8,485 nucleotides of DNA, taken from positions 1-8,485 of the forward strand of contig JAFODX010000137.1 in NCBI GenBank assembly GCA_017380475.1. Direction: 5' to 3'. The first letter of the stretch is position 1; the number at the start of each line of letters is the position of its first letter. The DNA is from Clostridia bacterium (GTDB taxonomy: Bacteria; Bacillota; Clostridia; UBA1381). Below the pieces are notes generated by a model that was not told where the DNA came from, made no database searches, and saw only the letters and a program-made list of their open reading frames with translations. Below are positions 6,666 to 8,485 of the stretch, piece after piece. The position numbers and the translations under genes were made by a program.

Positions 6666-6679
6666 CGAACATCTGTTCT
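6666..6679 (-). promoter_or_regulatory. LexA (SOS/DinR) operator
   Basis: GAACATCTGTTC (6667-6678) is a perfect GAAC-N4-GTTC palindrome, preceded by C as in the Firmicute consensus CGAAC-N4-GTTCG; only the final base differs. It begins 6 bp after the -10 box of the small-peptide promoter and so covers the predicted transcription start, a classic repressing position. Repression by LexA is established for this motif in Firmicutes. Its use here is inference. Confidence 0.7.
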
Positions 6680-6685
6680 GTTTTT

Positions 6686-6714
6686 ATTATAGCACAAGTT
6701 TTTTTGAATTTCAA
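6686..6714 (-). promoter_or_regulatory. Consensus promoter for the small hydrophobic peptide
   Basis: On the minus strand, -35 TTGAAA (6714-6709) and -10 TATAAT (6691-6686) are separated by 17 bp, with an extended -10 TG. The predicted start is near 6679, giving a leader of about 56 bases before the ATG at 6623. Its -35 region (TTGAAATTCA) is identical to that of truA P1. Confidence 0.8.
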
Positions 6715-6727
6715 GTGCTTTTTTTAA

Positions 6728-6778
6728 AATTGTCCCATAAAAAGAACAAATTTCGACAATTGTCCCATAAAAAGAACA
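6728..6778 (+). repeat. Two 21-bp direct repeats, 30-bp period, upstream of radical SAM gene
   Basis: The 21-bp unit starting AATTGTCCCATAAAAAG occurs at 6728-6748 and 6758-6778 with no mismatch. The exact 30-bp period (about three helical turns) would place both copies on the same DNA face. The repeats lie between the divergent small-peptide and radical SAM genes. A minus-strand frame across them would encode FFLWDN twice, but it lacks a ribosome binding site and is not called. Confidence 0.8.
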
Positions 6779-6840
6779 CCAATAAAGCAGAAAACGGCGT
6801 TTTAATGCGTTTTAATAAATTTCGTTCAGGAGGATATGTT

Positions 6841-7458
6841 ATGACAATACTATATGAAGTCCACACAGGCTTATATGTAAATTTAACGAACAAGTGTCCG
6901 TGCAGATGTACGTTCTGTTTGCGTCAGGAAAAAAACAGTAAAAGTCTTTACGGTGATTTATGGCTTGAACGTGAGCCGTCTGTGGAGGAAATAATCGAAG
7001 AATTCAAAAAGCGTGACCTTTCAAAATATACAGAGATAGTTTTTTGCGGTTTCGGAGAACCTACACAAAGACTTTATGAAATTTTTGAAGTTTGCGACTT
7101 TTTGCGTACTATAACGGATTTACCGATACGCATCAACACAAACGGTATGGCAGACCTCATACATAAAAAGCCGACCGCAGAAGATTTCAAAGGAAGAATA
7201 GATGTGGTTTCAATAAGCCTCAATACCCCGAATAAAGAACGTTTTTATGAGTTGACACAGAACATATTCGGTCCTGATGCATTTGATGCAATGCTTAAGT
7301 TTGCAGGTGATGTAAAACCGTATGTTAAAGAGGTTGTGCTCTCTACAGTGTCAACCACAATAACTGAGGCTGAAGAAAAAGAATGTGCCCGGATAGCTGA
7401 TGAACTTGGGGTAACATACCGAATAAGACCTTTTGAAGACTACACGGAGGATAAATGA
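6841..7458 (+). CDS. Radical SAM protein, TatD-associated type
   Basis: The ATG at 6841 has AGGAGG 7 bp upstream. The open frame runs back to 6715 without another good start. The 205-residue product is a minimal radical SAM domain. The [4Fe-4S] motif CX3CX2C is Cys19, Cys23 and Cys26 in NKCPCRCTFCLR, with an extra Cys21 in between. GFGEPT (about 71-76) matches the SAM-binding GGE region, and INTNG and VSISLN strands follow. Sequence and length fit the small family annotated as TatD family-associated radical SAM proteins, whose reaction is not known and which usually lie beside a TatD-type nuclease. No tatD is visible in this window. No good promoter lies within 160 bp upstream, so the gene may be read from the + strand promoter at 6434. 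The next gene lies 107 bp downstream. Confidence 0.88.
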   Translation: MTILYEVHTGLYVNLTNKCPCRCTFCLRQEKNSKSLYGDLWLEREPSVEEIIEEFKKRDLSKYTEIVFCGFGEPTQRLYEIFEVCDFLRTITDLPIRINTNGMADLIHKKPTAEDFKGRIDVVSISLNTPNKERFYELTQNIFGPDAFDAMLKFAGDVKPYVKEVVLSTVSTTITEAEEKECARIADELGVTYRIRPFEDYTEDK

Positions 7459-7533
7459 GTCTGAATAGATTCAGACAGTGAAGAAGTAACAGTGAAGAGT
7501 GAATAGGTATGGAGCAAAATGCGATGCATTTTG
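7459..7533 (+). repeat. Intergenic stretch with two perfect inverted repeats and short direct repeats
   Basis: GTCTGAAT/ATTCAGAC (7459-7466, 7469-7476) directly follows the radical SAM stop codon. CAGTGAAGA occurs twice between them (about 7475 and 7490). CAAAATGC/GCATTTTG (7515-7522, 7526-7533) forms an 8-bp stem with a 3-base loop. Neither hairpin has a clean T tract, so neither is a convincing terminator. The make-up resembles dispersed intergenic repeats of clostridial genomes, which is inference. Confidence 0.55.
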
Positions 7534-7565
7534 AAATTATTTTGTCATAAGGAGAAATTACAATT

Positions 7566-8420
7566 ATGTGGATAGCACAGGCGGCACTATACGGCGTCCT
7601 CAAGGGCGGACGGGATGTGATGAAAAAGCTTGCTCTTAAAAAGAGCAGTATCATTGAAGTTCTGTTTTTCTATACGTTATTGAGTCTTGTTCTGCTTTTG
7701 CCTGACACGAAAGAGGCAATCGGGATATTTAACGGGTCAGGGATTTATCTTCCGTTTATATTCATCAAATCGGCAATTATTTATATAGCCTGGACGTGTT
7801 CGTTCAAGGCAATTGAGAAGTTACCAATCGGATTTTACGGACTGATGGATATGTCAAGAGTGGTTATAACATCGCTGTTGAGTATAATCCTTTTCGGCGA
7901 GGCGATAACTCTCGGGAAAGCAATTGGTATGATACTTGTTATAGACGGACTTGTGATGCTCAATGTATCCAAAAACAGCTTCGGCGGTGAAAATGTGAAG
8001 TTGCGTTATATTATTCTGACTCTTGCATCGTGTTTTGCAAATTCCTGTTCGGAGATTTTTGATAAATGGTTTATGCGTCCTGAAACGGGCATAACTCCGG
8101 CACAGCTGCAATTCTGGTATATGCTTTTTCTGACAGTTTTGTATCTTTTACATATTATAATTAAGCGGATAAAAATTGACTGGCGTATGATTTATAAAAA
8201 TTACTGGTTGATACTTTTAGCAGTAATGTTTGTAATCGGTGACCGTGCACTCTTTAACGCAAACCGTGTTGGTGATGTAATTCCGCTTACACTTTTAAAG
8301 CAAGGAGCTGTTATAATAACTATTCTCGGCGGCAAGTTTGTATTTAAGGAAAAGAACACCGTTTTCAAGCTCCTTTGTGCTGTGGTTGTTATATGCGGTA
8401 TAGTAGTGGGAATAACCTGA
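7566..8420 (+). CDS. EamA/DMT-superfamily membrane transporter
   Basis: The 284-residue protein is hydrophobic throughout, with about nine to ten predicted membrane helices in two homologous halves. The first half ends with SIILFGEAITLGKAIGMILV (106-125), the typical end of an EamA repeat. The second half ends with FVFKEKNTVFKLL (258-270) and a last helix to residue 283. Both show the usual acidic loop followed by a helix pair. It therefore looks complete, at the usual length of 280-300. Family members export or import small metabolites such as amino acids. The substrate cannot be read from sequence. AAGGAG lies about 11 bp before the ATG. It is 107 bp after the radical SAM gene on the same strand and could be cotranscribed. 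No terminator is visible in the remaining 65 bases. Confidence 0.9.
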   Translation: MWIAQAALYGVLKGGRDVMKKLALKKSSIIEVLFFYTLLSLVLLLPDTKEAIGIFNGSGIYLPFIFIKSAIIYIAWTCSFKAIEKLPIGFYGLMDMSRVVITSLLSIILFGEAITLGKAIGMILVIDGLVMLNVSKNSFGGENVKLRYIILTLASCFANSCSEIFDKWFMRPETGITPAQLQFWYMLFLTVLYLLHIIIKRIKIDWRMIYKNYWLILLAVMFVIGDRALFNANRVGDVIPLTLLKQGAVIITILGGKFVFKEKNTVFKLLCAVVVICGIVVGIT

Positions 8421-8485
8421 AATTAGTTGGAATAAACAAAAAAATTATACAATAAAGGTATCTTTAGTTAAAAAAACTCAATTGA

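Larger units (their letters stand above)
6469..6725 (+). ncRNA. Putative antisense RNA opposite the small hydrophobic-peptide gene
   Basis: The start is inferred from the promoter at 6434-6462. The end is uncertain. One weak terminator-like structure is AGCAC (6691-6695) pairing with GTGCT (6715-6719), with an inner TTGA/TCAA, followed by a run of seven T at 6719-6725. A weaker one is the LexA palindrome plus T-run ending near 6685. If neither works, the RNA continues as a leader of about 370 bases for the radical SAM gene at 6841. Confidence 0.35.

Noticed and set aside
6711..6893. Minus-strand 60-codon frame with a repeated FFLWDN motif
   Set aside because: It is produced by the 21-bp direct repeats, lacks a ribosome binding site and overlaps the start of the radical SAM gene.
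8421..8485. A possible promoter-like sequence (TTGGAA and TACAAT) in the AT-rich right end
   Set aside because: The spacer is only 15 bp and the boxes are poor. I see nothing supportable in this stretch.
1..8485. A CRISPR array or insertion sequence
   Set aside because: No regularly spaced repeat set beyond two copies was seen, and no transposase or integrase reading frame was found.

Overview
The window suggests a low-to-moderate GC Firmicute of class Clostridia, most likely a gut Oscillospiraceae/Ruminococcaceae-type genome. The grounds are consensus sigma-A promoters with 17-bp spacers, strong AGGAGG-type ribosome binding sites, a Firmicute-type LexA box (GAAC-N4-GTTC), a clostridial-type IlvD, a TatD-associated radical SAM protein and a clostridial prophage endolysin. 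The species is an inference.

Layout. Bases 1-1983 are the distal end of a prophage late operon on the + strand: a structural/tail protein cut by the left edge, a 72-residue orphan protein, and an Amidase_2 endolysin that overlaps it by ATGA. A clear intrinsic terminator closes the operon. Bases 1984-2065 hold short tandem repeats at the apparent prophage/host border. A tRNA-Thr(GGT) gene follows on the minus strand, its 3' end facing the prophage, with its own terminator and a perfect consensus promoter set inside a long imperfect palindrome. The tRNA 3' end or the adjacent repeats are the obvious candidate attachment site.

Bases 2278-6303 are a minus-strand host block read in the order truA, a DUF5711-like membrane protein, ilvD. 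The spacings (8-bp overlap, then 26 bp) suggest one transcription unit from tandem promoters at 6313-6394. No terminator is visible between ilvD and the tRNA.

Bases 6376-6726 are the most interesting part. A 48-codon hydrophobic peptide on the minus strand has a consensus promoter, a near-perfect LexA box at its predicted transcription start and its own terminator. A second consensus promoter on the + strand fires into the 3' end of the same gene. This is the architecture of an SOS-controlled type I toxin-antitoxin locus, or of an excludon in which the antisense transcript is the long leader of the downstream radical SAM gene. The identity is inferred from architecture, not from recognised homology.

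Bases 6728-8420, on the + strand, hold two 21-bp direct repeats at a 30-bp period, a TatD-associated-type radical SAM protein, an intergenic stretch with two perfect inverted repeats, and an EamA/DMT-family transporter. The last 65 bases hold nothing I can call.
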